From contig CAJJDP010000005.1 in the NCBI GenBank assembly GCA_905182995.1, positions 868,001 to 932,000 of the forward strand: a stretch of DNA of 64,000 bases, in the 5' to 3' direction. The notes under the pieces were generated by a model. It was not told where the DNA came from and did no database searches. It saw nothing but the letters and a program-made list of their open reading frames with translations. The translations under genes were made by a program, and so were the position numbers. This document shows positions 62,374 to 64,000 of the stretch, piece after piece (position 1 is the first letter of the stretch; every line of letters begins with the position of its first letter). The stretch comes from Paramecium octaurelia (lineage: Eukaryota > Ciliophora > Oligohymenophorea > Peniculida > Parameciidae).

Positions 62374-63033
62374 TGAATCTTTATATTTCAACACTATAGA
62401 TAATTCACACCTTCAGATTTTTCAATTGCATTAGAAACAAAAAACTTCTAACCTATAAAAGGAGGAAGTGATGCTTTTGGCTTTTCCACTATACAAATAA
62501 AATCTACTTTATTCTTGATTATTATTCTATTAAATTTGGTTTTCATGGTCTATATGGCTCTCTCAAGAATGATGGAATATACTTTGTAGCTTGGAAATGA
62601 CTTTAATCGATTTAGTAATCTACATTTTGCTTCATTTTTCTTTAATATATCAATACTACTCTATGGAAATAAAAACGATTTTGTTATTTTCTCGAACATT
62701 GATTTATTTTATATAAAAAATCAGATTACAGTATAATTTTATAATTTTGAGCAATTCTCCACTCAATTACAAAAGCATTAAAAGATTTAAATATTTACTC
62801 CCAATAACAGGATATTGAATTATACATTAAAATTAACCAACCAATTTATGGAAAATTTAATTATTAATTATTCTATTCACTATTTCATCATACTTCTATT
62901 AGCAATACTGTGTATGTAGAGAAAATTTATACTCATTCTTAATTAAATTAAGTCTAATTTGAGGAATTCCAAATAAATTACTTATAATAGCATAAAAATT
63001 TTGAATTTCCTCTACAGTCCATATGCGTTTTGA
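62374..63033 (+). CDS. partial membrane protein coding segment, about 219 aa
   Basis: The longest open stretch of the right end: about 220 codons without TGA, closing at TGA 63031-63033. It contains a hydrophobic segment STLFLIIILLNLVFMVYMAL and a second one HYFIILLLAILCM, with polar loops between. There is no ATG at its beginning, so it is an exon or gene fragment. A second protein-like run overlaps its end in another frame (RFEAIQQFRPSLLTISAIN from about 63024). Probably part of a large multi-pass protein gene that is damaged or has introns I could not place. Confidence 0.4.
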
Positions 63034-64000
63034 GGCTATTTAATAATTTAGACCATCTCTATTAACAATCTCAGCAATAAATTGTATTAAATTAGCTTAC
63101 AATATGGATTCAGGAAATCAATATTTTCATACAATAAAACTGTCAGAAGCTTATATAAAAGGGCACAAAAAGCTCATCCAAATTCTGGTTACGATATTGA
63201 TATTATTTGAACAGTCCACTATATAATTATCCTAACTCATTATTGATCTCATTATTAAGTCCAAGTATGGGTGGCTTTTCGAATTTATGTATTGTTCAAG
63301 TTTGGTTCTAGACTTTCCAATTACAATATATAACTTTTGGAATGCTTATTAATAATAGAATGGATTACATTCCTAAGATATAAAAAATTTAGGAGAAAAA
63401 GCTAGAAGGGAGATTTTCATTTCAGAGTAAATTAAACTATAGTTATGACAAACATGAGATATAATTCTTTTTAGGAGATATCTTTATCATAGGAAAGAAT
63501 AGAAAATTGTTACATAACTCAATGCAAAAAATTAAATCAATGATCAATCAAACAAGCCCAAAATATACATAATTTTTAAATAATGCTTCATATCATGATA
63601 TTTGGCATGCCAAAGTAAAGAATATGTATGAATCAGTTGTGAAATCATTTAAGAATTTTTGAAACATTCAGACTAAAATATTACCTAAATGTACCTGAAA
63701 AATCCAAAAAGTTTAAGAAGATATCAGATTAGAGTGTTGTGAAAATAGTTCAAATATGCAAAAAAGTTTAGATTTTCCCCATTCAAACAGCGTTCAACAA
63801 AACATTGAAAAATAATACGTATATTTATCACAAAAAGAAACCAAAGAACAAACCATAATGTGTTACAATATTAACTATATAATCTTTTCCATATTTTGGT
63901 TGAATATATGGAAATTTATATTATTGGTAAACTATTTCAATGCTTTTCTAAATGAGTGGTGAATTGCTCAAAATTTTTCTTATCTAAATTAACTGTTTAC

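Larger units (their letters stand above)
57726..64000. other. broken or unresolved coding region at the right end
   Basis: This 6.3-kb stretch has no clean gene even with the ciliate code. Many protein-like runs occur on the plus strand in all three frames, each ended by TGA or a frame change that ordinary 20-34 nt introns do not repair. Patches such as FQPIKGGSDAFGF and RSLYKRAQKAHP, with several hydrophobic segments, suggest the remains of, or a badly assembled copy of, a very large multi-pass membrane protein of a ciliate type. It includes a single N and an exact direct duplication, listed separately. Confidence 0.5.

Noticed and set aside
1..64000. Bacterial-type features: operons, ribosome binding sites, CRISPR arrays, insertion sequences
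   Set aside because: The window is eukaryotic with spliced genes; no regularly spaced repeats or transposase genes were seen.
1..64000. tRNA or rRNA genes
   Set aside because: I saw no tRNA-like A/B box pair with matching stems or rRNA-like GC-richer segment, though a covariance-model scan would be more reliable than reading by eye.

Overview
The window looks like macronuclear DNA of a ciliate, almost certainly a Paramecium species. Reading frames stay open only if TAA and TAG are read as glutamine and TGA is the sole stop. Genes are interrupted by very short introns, about 20-34 nt, beginning GTA and ending mostly TAG. Intergenic spaces are tiny, the DNA is very AT-rich, and two trichocyst matrix protein genes are present. 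A standard-code ORF search would shatter almost every gene here. I reconstructed genes by hand with the ciliate code, removing an intron wherever both flanking frames demanded it; in every intron-containing model the spliced length is a multiple of three.

Layout. 0.2-5.8 kb: small or coiled-coil proteins, a roadblock/LC7 dynein light chain and a divergent protein kinase. 6-10 kb: a large cysteine-rich multi-pass membrane protein. 10-16.6 kb: a B-box/extended-PHD protein, TIM17, an unknown protein, NUDC and a GOST-type seven-helix membrane protein. 17.3-26.8 kb: a b561/b5-type oxidoreductase, a tubulin-tyrosine-ligase-like enzyme, a WD40 protein, a DPY30+GAF radial-spoke-like protein with a coiled-coil neighbour, and proteasome beta5. 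27-31 kb: a tandem pair of trichocyst matrix protein genes. 31-49 kb: a triple-PHD chromatin protein, an FHA protein, coiled-coil proteins, Cache/HAMP-like and seven-helix-like membrane proteins, a PP2C phosphatase, a nine-MORN protein and a serine-carboxypeptidase homologue that has lost its catalytic residues. 49.7-57.7 kb: a Na+/H+ exchanger, histone H2B, a B-box/TLD-like protein, a TBC1D13-type Rab GAP and a second divergent kinase. 57.7-64 kb: broken coding sequence, including an exact 1300-bp direct duplication either side of a single N, which I read as two unmerged contig ends.

There are no operons; neighbours share little beyond location. Several products (roadblock, TTLL, DPY30/GAF, MORN, NUDC, coiled-coil proteins) fit ciliary or microtubule work, typical of a ciliate genome. 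The most distinctive features are the gene compaction (convergent stop codons that abut or overlap, a start one base after the previous stop, divergent starts 13 bp apart), introns whose length is a multiple of three with no stop, the frequent AAG acceptors, and a conserved element upstream of both trichocyst genes. I did not find a clearly new biological system. Functions are inferred from motifs read by eye; no database search was possible.
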